This document shows, piece after piece, positions 1-5,657 of a stretch of 22,506 nt of DNA (positions are counted from its first letter, which is position 1; the number at the start of each line of letters is the position of its first letter). Source of the DNA: Streptomyces sp. NRRL F-6492 (GTDB lineage Bacteria > Actinomycetota > Actinomycetes > Streptomycetales > Streptomycetaceae); assembly GCF_001280125.1 (NCBI RefSeq), contig NZ_LGEG01000287.1, positions 1 through 22,506 of the forward strand. The letters run 5' to 3'. The translations under genes were made by a program, and so were the position numbers. The notes beneath the pieces are model-generated. The model searched no databases. It was not told the origin of the DNA and saw only the letters and a list, made by a program, of their open reading frames with translations.

Positions 1-126
1 GATCTCGTCGCCGTCGAGGACCTCGACGCGGTGGCCCTCGCCGCGCAGCCGGCCGGCCAGCTCGTACGCGATCGTCGTCTTGCCGGCGCTCGGCAGGCCG
101 GTGAGCCAGATGGTGGCACCGGTCAC
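1..126 (-). CDS. cysC: Adenylylsulfate kinase (APS kinase), 5' part only
   Basis: This kinase phosphorylates adenosine 5'-phosphosulfate (APS) to PAPS in sulfate activation. Only the first 42 codons lie in the window; the gene continues past base 1. The start is GTG at 124-126, preceded by a GGGAGAA-type ribosome binding site. The N-terminus reads VTGATIWLTGLPSAGKTT and contains a P-loop (GLPSAGKT, residues 10-17) typical of APS kinases, followed by IAYELAGRLRGEGHRVEVLDGDEI, where DGD is the usual family motif. It lies 47 nt downstream of cysH on the same strand and is probably the last gene visible in this sulfur operon. A fusion with other domains outside the window cannot be excluded. Confidence 0.9.
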   Translation of the reverse strand, partial: MTGATIWLTGLPSAGKTTIAYELAGRLRGEGHRVEVLDGDEI

Positions 127-173
127 GTGGTTCTCCCGGGAGGTCTGTGAAGGGGGGCGGGGGGTCGTGGTCA

Positions 174-881
174 TCAGCCGTGCAGCCCGCACTCGGTCTT
201 GGCGCGGCCCGCCCAGCGTCCGGCGCGGGCGTCCTCGCCCTCCAGGACGCGGCGGGTGCAGGGGGCGCAGCCGACGGAGGCGTAGCCGTCCATGAGGAGC
301 GGGTTGGTGAGGACGCCGTGCTCCGTGACGTACGCGTCGACGTCGTCCTGGGTCCAGCGGGCGATGGGCGAGACCTTGACCTTGCGGCGCTTCTCGTCCC
401 AGCCGACGACCGGGGTGTTCGCCCGGGTCGGGGACTCGTCGCGGCGCAGGCCGGTGGCCCACGCGCGGTACGAGGTCAGGCCCTCTTCGAGGGGGGCGAC
501 CTTGCGCAGCGCGCAGCACCGGTCGGGGTCGCGGTCGTGCAGCTTCGGACCGTACTCGGCGTCCTGCTCGGCCACGGTCCGGCGCGGCGTCAGGGTGATG
601 ACGTTGACGTCCATGACGGCGTCCACGGCGTCGCGGGTGCCGATGGTCTCCTCGAAGTGGTAGCCGGTGTCGAGGAAGACGACGTCCACGCCGGGGCGGA
701 CCCGGGAGGCGAGGTGCGCGACGACCGCGTCCTCCATGGAGGAGGTGACGCAGAAGCGCTCGCCGAAGGTGTCGACGGCCCACCGCAGGATCTCCGTCGC
801 GGGGGCGTCCTCCAGCTCGCGGCCGGCCTGTTCGGCGAGTGCCTTGAGGTCGGCCGCGGTGACGTCCTGAGCGATCGTCAT
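174..881 (-). CDS. cysH: Assimilatory adenylylsulfate (APS) reductase, Fe-S type
   Basis: This 235-aa thioredoxin-dependent enzyme reduces APS to sulfite and AMP in the cytoplasm. It has the PP-loop-like SSMEDAVV at 47-54 and the substrate region DTGYHFEET at 71-79. It also has C122-C123 (RCCALRKVAPL) and C205/C208 (GCAPCTRR), the two cysteine pairs that bind a 4Fe-4S cluster in APS-using members and are absent from classical PAPS reductases. The C-terminal ECGLH motif carries the catalytic cysteine, C231. The start is ATG 879-881 behind GGAAGGGA; a 30-codon upstream extension is possible but runs through the neighbouring gene. Its ATG overlaps the stop of the zinc-ribbon gene (ATGA), indicating coupled translation. 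APS specificity is inferred from the cysteine pairs. Confidence 0.95.
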   Translation of the reverse strand: MTIAQDVTAADLKALAEQAGRELEDAPATEILRWAVDTFGERFCVTSSMEDAVVAHLASRVRPGVDVVFLDTGYHFEETIGTRDAVDAVMDVNVITLTPRRTVAEQDAEYGPKLHDRDPDRCCALRKVAPLEEGLTSYRAWATGLRRDESPTRANTPVVGWDEKRRKVKVSPIARWTQDDVDAYVTEHGVLTNPLLMDGYASVGCAPCTRRVLEGEDARAGRWAGRAKTECGLHG

Positions 882-1057
882 GTCTCGTCCCTTCCAGGAG
901 TGTTGCCCGAAGTACCCGGGGCGAGCAGCCCCAGGAACTTCAACTGGAAGGCCCGGCTGCACGCGGCGCATTCCCAGGCGCCGTGACCCTGCTCGTTGGG
1001 ACGCAGGTCCTCGTCGCCGCAGTAGGGGCAGAAGAAGGGGGCGGCGCGCTCGCTCAC
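878..1057 (-). CDS. Small zinc-ribbon-like protein of the sulfur operon
   Basis: This is a 59-aa protein of unknown function. It has two CxxC knuckles, CPYC at 10-13 and CAAC at 30-33, separated by 16 residues, which predicts a single zinc ribbon or rubredoxin-like metal site. After this comes FQLKFLGLLAP and a polar tail. Its GTG start (1055-1057) overlaps the sulfite reductase stop by 4 nt (GTGA), and its TGA overlaps the cysH ATG by 4 nt (ATGA), so it is translated in lock-step with both enzymes. As I recall, Streptomyces sulfur clusters carry a similar small gene at this position. A role in electron transfer, cluster delivery or cysteine sensing is only inference. Its reality rests on the tight overlaps and the cysteine spacing. 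Confidence 0.85.
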   Translation of the reverse strand: MSERAAPFFCPYCGDEDLRPNEQGHGAWECAACSRAFQLKFLGLLAPGTSGNTPGRDET

Positions 1058-2751
1058 GACAGCGCCTCCTCGGAGGCGCGGGCCGCCCAGGTCGCGAAGC
1101 GCTCGCCGGTCTCGCGCTCCGCCTGGAAGCGCGTGAGGACCCGCTCCACGTAGTCGGGGAGCTCCGCCGCGGTGACCTTCAGGCCGCGGACCTTGCGGCC
1201 GAAGCCGGCCTCCAGGCCGAGCGCGCCGCCCAGGTGCACCTGGTAGCCCTCGACGCGGTTGCCCTCGTCGTCCAGGACGAGCTGGCCCTTGAGGCCGATG
1301 TCCGCGACCTGGATGCGGGCGCAGGCGTTCGGGCAGCCGTTGATGTTGATGGTCAGCGGCTCGTCGAACTCCGGGATCCGGCGCTCCAGCTCGTCGATGA
1401 GCGAGGAGCCGCGGCCCTTCGTCTCGACGATCGCCAGCTTGCAGAACTCGATGCCGGTGCAGGCCATCGTGCCGCGCCGGAAGGGCGAGGGGGTGACCCG
1501 CAGGTCGAGCGCCTCCAGGCCGGCGACGAGCGAGTCGACCTGGTTCTCCTCGACGTCCAGGACGAGCATCTTCTGCTCGGCGGTGGTGCGGACCCGGCCG
1601 GAGCCGTGCGCCTCGGCGACCTCGGCGATCTTCGTCAGGGTGGCGCCGTCGACGCGGCCGACGCGGGGCGCGAAGCCGACGTAGAACCGGCCGTCCTTCT
1701 GCCGGTGGACGCCGACGTGGTCGCGCCAGCGGCCGGCGGGCTGCTCGGGGGCCGGACCGTCCGTCAGCTTCCGCCGGAGGTACTCGTCCTCCAGGACCTG
1801 GCGGAACTTCTCCGGGCCCCAGTCGGCGACGAGGAACTTCAGGCGGGCGCGGTTGCGCAGCCGCCGGTAGCCGTAGTCGCGGAAGATCGAGATGACGCCC
1901 TCGTACACGTCGGGGACCTCGTCGAGGGAGACCCAGGTGCCGAGGCGGACGCCGAGCTTGGGGTTGGTGGAGAGCCCGCCGCCGACCCACACGTCGAAGC
2001 CGGGGCCGTGCTCCGGGTGGTGCACGCCGACGAAGGCGATGTCGTTGATCTCGTGCGCCACGTCGAGCAGCGGCGAGCCGGAGATCGCGGACTTGAACTT
2101 GCGGGGCAGGTTCGAGAAGTCCTTGTTGCCGACGATCCGGCGGTAGATCTCGTCGATGGCGGGCGTGCCGTCGATGATCTCGTCGGCGGCGATGCCGGCG
2201 ACGGGGGAGCCGAGGATGACGCGCGGGGTGTCGCCGCAGGCCTCGGTGGTGGACAGGCCGACCGCCTCCAGGCGGTTCCAGATCTCGGGGACGTCCTCGA
2301 TGCGGATCCAGTGGTACTGGACGTTCTGCCGGTCCGTGATGTCGGCGGTGCCCCGGGCGAACTCCTCGGAGATCTCGCCGACGACCCGCAGCTGCTCGGT
2401 GGTCAGCCGGCCGCCGTCGATGCGGACCCGGAGCATGAAGTACTCGTCGTCCAGCTCCTCCGGCTCCAGGACACCGGTCTTGGTGCCGTCCAGACCCTGC
2501 TTGCGCTGGGTGTAGAGGCCCCACCAGCGCATGCGTCCGCGCAGGTCGTTGGGGTCGATGGAGGCGAAGCCGCGCTTCGAGTAGACCGTCTCAATACGTG
2601 TCCGCACATTGAGACCGTCGTCGTCCTTCTTGAACTGCTCATTGCCGTTCAGGGGGGTGAAGTGCCCCACGGCCCACTGGCCCTCGCCGCGGTGACGTCC
2701 GGCCTTGCGGCGGGCGGCGGCGGGGGTGTGGTTTTCCGGGGTGGCGGCCAT
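1054..2751 (-). CDS. sirA: Ferredoxin-dependent assimilatory sulfite reductase (siroheme, 4Fe-4S)
   Basis: This 565-aa enzyme catalyses six-electron reduction of sulfite to sulfide. It has the nitrite/sulfite reductase ferredoxin-like half-domain repeats. The siroheme/4Fe-4S cysteines are C431 and C437 (ACTGIEFCK) and C473 and C477 (NGCPNAC). Tyr80 (WWGLYTQR) and Cys172 (TTEACGDTPR) are 92 residues apart, the same spacing as the Tyr69-Cys161 covalent pair of Mycobacterium tuberculosis NirA/SirA, so that active-site cross-link is probably present. The start is ATG 2749-2751 with GAAGGA upstream, and the length is normal for the family. It is the first full-size gene of the operon and lies 137 nt after a short leader ORF with a hairpin between them. 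Nitrite reductase is the alternative name, but the sulfur-gene neighbours argue for sulfite. Confidence 0.95.
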   Translation of the reverse strand: MAATPENHTPAAARRKAGRHRGEGQWAVGHFTPLNGNEQFKKDDDGLNVRTRIETVYSKRGFASIDPNDLRGRMRWWGLYTQRKQGLDGTKTGVLEPEELDDEYFMLRVRIDGGRLTTEQLRVVGEISEEFARGTADITDRQNVQYHWIRIEDVPEIWNRLEAVGLSTTEACGDTPRVILGSPVAGIAADEIIDGTPAIDEIYRRIVGNKDFSNLPRKFKSAISGSPLLDVAHEINDIAFVGVHHPEHGPGFDVWVGGGLSTNPKLGVRLGTWVSLDEVPDVYEGVISIFRDYGYRRLRNRARLKFLVADWGPEKFRQVLEDEYLRRKLTDGPAPEQPAGRWRDHVGVHRQKDGRFYVGFAPRVGRVDGATLTKIAEVAEAHGSGRVRTTAEQKMLVLDVEENQVDSLVAGLEALDLRVTPSPFRRGTMACTGIEFCKLAIVETKGRGSSLIDELERRIPEFDEPLTININGCPNACARIQVADIGLKGQLVLDDEGNRVEGYQVHLGGALGLEAGFGRKVRGLKVTAAELPDYVERVLTRFQAERETGERFATWAARASEEALS

Positions 2752-2784
2752 GGCGTTTCGTCCTTCGGGACTGCGGGAGGGCGG

Positions 2785-2816
2785 CTCTGACCTGCACACG
2801 CGCGCTCGGGTCAGAG
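2785..2816 (-). promoter_or_regulatory. Hairpin between leader peptide and sulfite reductase
   Basis: A perfect 8-bp inverted repeat (CTCTGACC at 2785-2792 and GGTCAGAG at 2809-2816) encloses a 16-nt loop. In the mRNA it lies between the leader-peptide stop and the sulfite reductase start, about 34 nt before the ATG. That is the expected place for an attenuator or a structure responding to ribosome stalling in the leader. There is no U-tract, so it could act by Rho or at translation level. The function is inferred from position. Confidence 0.4.
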
Positions 2817-2888
2817 GGTGGCGCGGCAGTGCGCAGCAGGAGGGGGCAGAGTCGGCTGGAAAGGGTGATCGCGGCGGTGCTGGTTCCC

Positions 2889-2972
2889 TCAGCGCGCCGG
2901 ACAGATGGCGCTGGACATGCGGCCGAGGTCGACGTGCCGCCGACTCACCAAGGCAATTCCAGTTCCAGACAT
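2889..2972 (-). CDS. Putative leader peptide of the sulfite reductase operon
   Basis: This is a 27-codon ORF. It starts MSGTGIALVS, then has RRHVDLGRM at 11-19 and ends SSAICPAR. Its single cysteine, C24, lies three residues before the end. The RRHVDLxR core followed by SSxxC is characteristic of short leader peptides found before sulfur-metabolism operons in Streptomyces (established knowledge, from memory). No good ribosome binding site precedes ATG 2970-2972, so it may be leaderless; an internal GTG just before SRRHVDL is an alternative start. It lies 137 nt upstream of the sulfite reductase, with a hairpin between. Control by cysteine availability is likely, but the single Cys means it is not a poly-Cys attenuator. 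Confidence 0.75.
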   Translation of the reverse strand: MSGTGIALVSRRHVDLGRMSSAICPAR

Positions 2973-3013
2973 GGCGGAAGCGTGTCACGGGACTTTGGAA
3001 CCAGTCCAGCATC

Positions 3014-3028
3014 GTCCAGGATATGGAC
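3014..3028. promoter_or_regulatory. Palindrome and possible operator/promoter of the sulfur operon
   Basis: A perfect 5-5-5 palindrome, GTCCA-GGATA-TGGAC (minus strand GTCCATATCCTGGAC), lies about 42 nt upstream of the leader-peptide ATG. On the minus strand it contains TATCCT, which fits the actinobacterial -10 consensus TANNNT, so a bound repressor would cover the promoter. A further GTCCAG half-site lies at 3004-3009. No clear -35 is visible. The regulator is unknown; an Rrf2-type sulfur regulator is a guess. Confidence 0.35.
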
Positions 3029-3073
3029 ATTGTCGTCTCGCAGGGCGAGATGGTGTGGTATGTGTCACGCGGG

Positions 3074-3104
3074 AGGGGTCCGGGGGAGCCTCCCCCGGAC
3101 CCCT
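3074..3104 (-). terminator. Strong hairpin terminator between GNAT gene and sulfur operon
   Basis: A perfect 14-bp stem (AGGGGTCCGGGGGA at 3074-3087, complement at 3091-3104) has a 3-nt loop. It begins 28 nt after the GNAT stop on the minus strand. The absence of a T-tract is usual for Streptomyces terminators. It insulates the sulfur operon from upstream transcription, and the inverted repeat could work in both directions. Confidence 0.8.
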
Positions 3105-3131
3105 CTTCCGGACCTCTTCCGCCGGCTGGCC

Positions 3132-3701
3132 TCAGGCGTGTGCGCCGGGCCACGGACCGGGCGTCCCGGTCTCCTCGACCTGCTCCACCTTGGTGTCGAA
3201 CAGCCGGAAGCCGCGCCGCTCGTAGTTGGCCATGGCGTGCGGACCGTCGAGCGAGCAGGTGTGCAGCCAGACGCGCCGCGTGGCCTCCCGGCCGGGCCAG
3301 CGGTCGGCCAGGTCCCAGGCGCGCGCCGTCGCGTACGAGAGGAGGTGCCCGCCGATCCGGCGGCCCCGGAAGGCCGGGATCAGGCCGAAGTAGACGATCT
3401 CCACCGCGCCGTCGGCCTGGGCCTCCAGCTCCACGTACCCGGCCGGCGTCCCCTTCTCGTACGCCACCCAGATCTCGGCGCCCGGCTTCTCGACGATCTC
3501 CTGCCACTGCTTGTACGTCAGCGACAGCCGGTCGGACCAGCGGATGTCGCCGCCGACGGCGGTGTAGAGGAAGCGGCTGAACTCCGCCGACGGCACCTCG
3601 GCGCGCCGGATCGCCACGTCGTCGCCCTCCGGCGGGGTGGCGGGGCGCAGATCGGACGGGGAGGTCTGTTCGAGGGACCAGGTGGTGAGAGTGATGCTCA
3701 T
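3132..3701 (-). CDS. GNAT family N-acetyltransferase
   Basis: This 189-aa cytoplasmic acetyltransferase has an unknown acceptor. The N-terminal half carries FSRFLYTAVGGDIRW and WVAYEKGTPAGYVEL (strands beta-2 to beta-4). The acetyl-CoA binding motif A is GLIPAFRGRRIGGHLL at about 104-120 (R/Q-x-x-G-x-G/A type, here RGRRIGG). The C-terminal NYERRGFRLFDTKVE is the usual GNAT beta-6/beta-7 signature. The start is ATG 3699-3701; no strong ribosome binding site is seen, so it may be translated from a leaderless or weak site. It is followed by a strong terminator, so it is probably monocistronic or the end of a transcript from the GAF regulator side. Substrate cannot be deduced from sequence. Confidence 0.9.
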   Translation of the reverse strand: MSITLTTWSLEQTSPSDLRPATPPEGDDVAIRRAEVPSAEFSRFLYTAVGGDIRWSDRLSLTYKQWQEIVEKPGAEIWVAYEKGTPAGYVELEAQADGAVEIVYFGLIPAFRGRRIGGHLLSYATARAWDLADRWPGREATRRVWLHTCSLDGPHAMANYERRGFRLFDTKVEQVEETGTPGPWPGAHA

Positions 3702-3742
3702 GGGGCCATCGCATCACGGGGAGCGCGAGATTCCCAGGGCGG

Positions 3743-3767
3743 CCCCGGGGGAGGGGGAGGCCCGGGG
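3743..3767 (-). terminator. Possible weak terminator downstream of the GAF regulator
   Basis: A 7-bp G/C inverted repeat (CCCCGGG at 3743-3749 and CCCGGGG at 3761-3767) has an 11-nt purine-rich loop. It lies in the 239-nt space between the GAF regulator stop and the GNAT start. It could end transcription of the regulator. In DNA this GC-rich such a stem may also arise by chance. Confidence 0.25.
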
Positions 3768-3807
3768 AGACGGGTGTCCGCATGGTGGACAGAAGCGGGT
3801 GCTCCCG

Positions 3808-3944
3808 CGCGGAACGGGCCCCGCACGACCCCCGCCCGCAGGGCCGCTCGTCACGTCGGCCGCCCCGTGCGGAACCGGCTCCGTACGACCTCCGACCCGC
3901 TCGTCACACGCCCCTCCGCTCGTCACGCCCACCCCGCTCGTCAC
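3808..3944. repeat. Degenerate direct repeats overlapping the end of the GAF regulator gene
   Basis: The 11-nt motif CCGCTCGTCAC occurs exactly at 3844-3854, 3897-3907, 3916-3926 and 3934-3944. The first two copies are part of a longer degenerate duplication of about 53 nt (GCGGAACSGGC ... CGTACGACC-type sequence from about 3808 and again from about 3865). The last copy contains the stop codon of the GAF regulator gene. The duplication and the 18-19-nt spacing suggest slippage-generated minisatellite DNA. No function can be assigned. Confidence 0.7.
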
Positions 3945-5242
3945 ACCGGCCGCCCCGGCACCCCCGCCCGTACCGCCGGGGCCGTCGAGTGCGGCAGCAG
4001 GTCCGCCGGCGGCTCCGGGCGCAGGACCTCCACCGCCACCTCCTCGCGGAAGCGGTAAGGGCGGTGGGCCAGGACCCCCGCCAGGGTCCGGCGCACCCGG
4101 GACATCTCGGCCCGTACGGTCACCGTCCTCGTACGGTCCCCGAACACGTCCTCCGCCAGCTCCGCCGCCGTCCGCCCGCCCCGGTGCAGCGCCAGGACGT
4201 AGAGGAGCTCGGCGTGCCGGGGGCTGAGCTCCTGCTGCCAGCCGCCCGCGGGACCCGAGACGGACACCGTCCAGCGGCGCGGCCGGCTCAGGTCGAGGAC
4301 CACCCGCTGCGGCGCCTCCGCGTCCGGCTCCCCGGCCCCGGCCTCCTCCTCGACCCGCAGCAGCCAGCCGCCCGGCAGCGGCTCCACCGCGCACGTCCCG
4401 AGCGAGGGCAGCCAGACCCGTCCGGCGCGGAAGGACTTGGGCAGCGGGATCCGGTCCACCGGCGCGAGCCCGGTCACCGCCGCCGTCCAGCCGTGCGCGT
4501 CCACCGCGACGGCCCGGCCGCCCACCCGGCACAGGATCGGCGCGGCGACCGACCGCAGCCGCTCGACCGACCGGCGGTGCCGCTCCCGCATCTCGGCCTC
4601 GGCGAGCTGCGCCACCGAGTCGACCAGGGCCAGCATCGCCGGATGGAAGGTGGACGCCGGACCGCTCACGTCGAGGATCCCCAGGAGCCGCCGGTCGCGC
4701 GGGTCGCGCACGGGCGCGGCGGCGCAGGTCCAGTTGTGCAGCGTGTGCAGGTAGTGCTCGGCGGAGTGGACCTGCACCGCCCGGCCCAGCGCGAGCGCCG
4801 TGCCGACCGCGTTGGTGCCGGTCGTGTGCTCGGTCCAGGCCGCGCCCTCCTCCAGGCAGATGCCGTTCGCCCGCCGCAGCACCCCGGAGTTCCCCTGCCG
4901 CCACAGCACCCGGCCGTGCTCGTCGGTGACCACCATGATCTGGAGGGAGGCGTCGGCGATGCCGGCGAGGCCGAGGGTCAGCGTCTGCATGACCTCGGCG
5001 AGGAGCGTGGTCCTGCGCCGCTCCTCCAGCTCGTCGCGCTGGAGCAGCACGGTGCTGGTGCCCTGGTCGGGGTCGAGGCCGAGCCGGGCCATCCGCTGCC
5101 AGGACGCGTCGATGACCGGACGGGGCGCGATCGGCGGCGTCCGGCCCGCCAGCGTCTCCTCGCGCACCCGGTGCAGCAGCCTGGTGGCCCGGGCGGCGTC
5201 CATGGCGGCCAGCCGCCCCATGTCGAGCTGCGTGTTCTTCAT
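3941..5242 (-). CDS. GAF-domain transcriptional regulator (AcoR-like sensor, winged-helix C-terminus)
   Basis: This is a 433-aa putative DNA-binding regulator. Residues about 25-60 (PRPVIDASWQRMARLGLDP) match the N-terminal signature of AcoR/NifA-type activators. A GAF domain follows, with GTNAVGTALALGRAVQVH and HNWTCAAAPVRDPRDRRLLGILDVSG. There is no AAA+ sigma-54 domain, as expected in actinobacteria. A C-terminal winged-helix-like region (ELSPRHAELLYVLALHRGG ... RAEMSRVRRTLAGVL) probably binds DNA. The start is ATG 5240-5242 with a strong GGGGAGAG site upstream; in-frame extension upstream is possible but unsupported. Related regulators often control alcohol or aldehyde dehydrogenases (family knowledge). 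Here the upstream neighbour is an AidB-like flavoprotein, 415 nt away, so the target is unknown. Confidence 0.85.
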   Translation of the reverse strand: MKNTQLDMGRLAAMDAARATRLLHRVREETLAGRTPPIAPRPVIDASWQRMARLGLDPDQGTSTVLLQRDELEERRRTTLLAEVMQTLTLGLAGIADASLQIMVVTDEHGRVLWRQGNSGVLRRANGICLEEGAAWTEHTTGTNAVGTALALGRAVQVHSAEHYLHTLHNWTCAAAPVRDPRDRRLLGILDVSGPASTFHPAMLALVDSVAQLAEAEMRERHRRSVERLRSVAAPILCRVGGRAVAVDAHGWTAAVTGLAPVDRIPLPKSFRAGRVWLPSLGTCAVEPLPGGWLLRVEEEAGAGEPDAEAPQRVVLDLSRPRRWTVSVSGPAGGWQQELSPRHAELLYVLALHRGGRTAAELAEDVFGDRTRTVTVRAEMSRVRRTLAGVLAHRPYRFREEVAVEVLRPEPPADLLPHSTAPAVRAGVPGRPV

Positions 5243-5364
5243 CGGTCTCTCCCCGCCACCCGGGTGCTGTATCGGTTCTGCACAGGGCAGACGACCGGAG
5301 TTCGCACGGGGGCGGACGTCCGGAGTGCCGGTGCCCATCGTGCCGCCCGGGACCGTCCGGCGAG

Positions 5365-5397
5365 ACCCGGTTCGGGTAATCCTGCAACCCTTTGCAA
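5365..5397. promoter_or_regulatory. Palindrome and helically phased repeat upstream of the GAF regulator
   Basis: ACCCG-GTT-CGGGT (5365-5377) is a perfect 5-3-5 palindrome. TGCAA occurs at 5383-5387 and 5393-5397, exactly one helical turn apart. Both lie 120-155 bp upstream of the regulator start, in the 415-nt intergenic space 5243-5657, and could be protein-binding sites. I see no convincing -10/-35 pair nearby; GATACA at about 5270 on the minus strand is the best weak -10 candidate. Confidence 0.25.
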
Positions 5398-5510
5398 CTC
5401 TCGCCCTCCCCCGCCCTCCTGGGCGAGCCTTGGGCGAGCGGCGGGTGGTGCCGTGTCGGCGCAGCACCACCCCCGCTTCTTCGCGCGCCCGCACACACCC
5501 ACGTACGCGC

Positions 5511-5630
5511 GCGAACGGGCCCCCGCCCGCCTACGCGAACAGCCCCCGCCCGCCCACGCGAACAGGCCTTCGCCTCCGCCCGCGCGCAACACGCCCACGC
5601 CCGACACGTCCCCACGCCCGACACGCCCCC
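5511..5630. repeat. C-rich tandem repeats downstream of the acyl-CoA dehydrogenase gene
   Basis: Units of 23-24 nt starting GCGAAC and containing CCCCCGCCCGCC start at 5511, 5535 and (degenerate) 5558. They are followed by 17-nt units of the type CCCACGCCCGACACG at about 5594-5628. Together they fill most of the non-coding space before the dehydrogenase stop at 5658. The strand asymmetry is extreme (C-rich on plus, G-rich on minus). They look like slippage repeats; they could impede transcription in the minus direction. Confidence 0.65.
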
Positions 5631-5657
5631 ACACCCACGCGCACCCGACGGCTACGC

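Noticed and set aside
880..2790. Long plus-strand ORF opposite the sulfur operon
   Set aside because: It is antisense to recognisable enzymes with all catalytic residues. Long opposite frames are normal in GC-rich DNA, and the product is low-complexity Ala/Gly/Asp/Val.
2752..3070. S-adenosylmethionine riboswitch before the sulfite reductase
   Set aside because: Only one short hairpin and a leader peptide are visible; the multi-helix junction and conserved core are not apparent.
5511..5630. CRISPR array
   Set aside because: Units are contiguous and degenerate with no unique spacers, and there are no cas genes.
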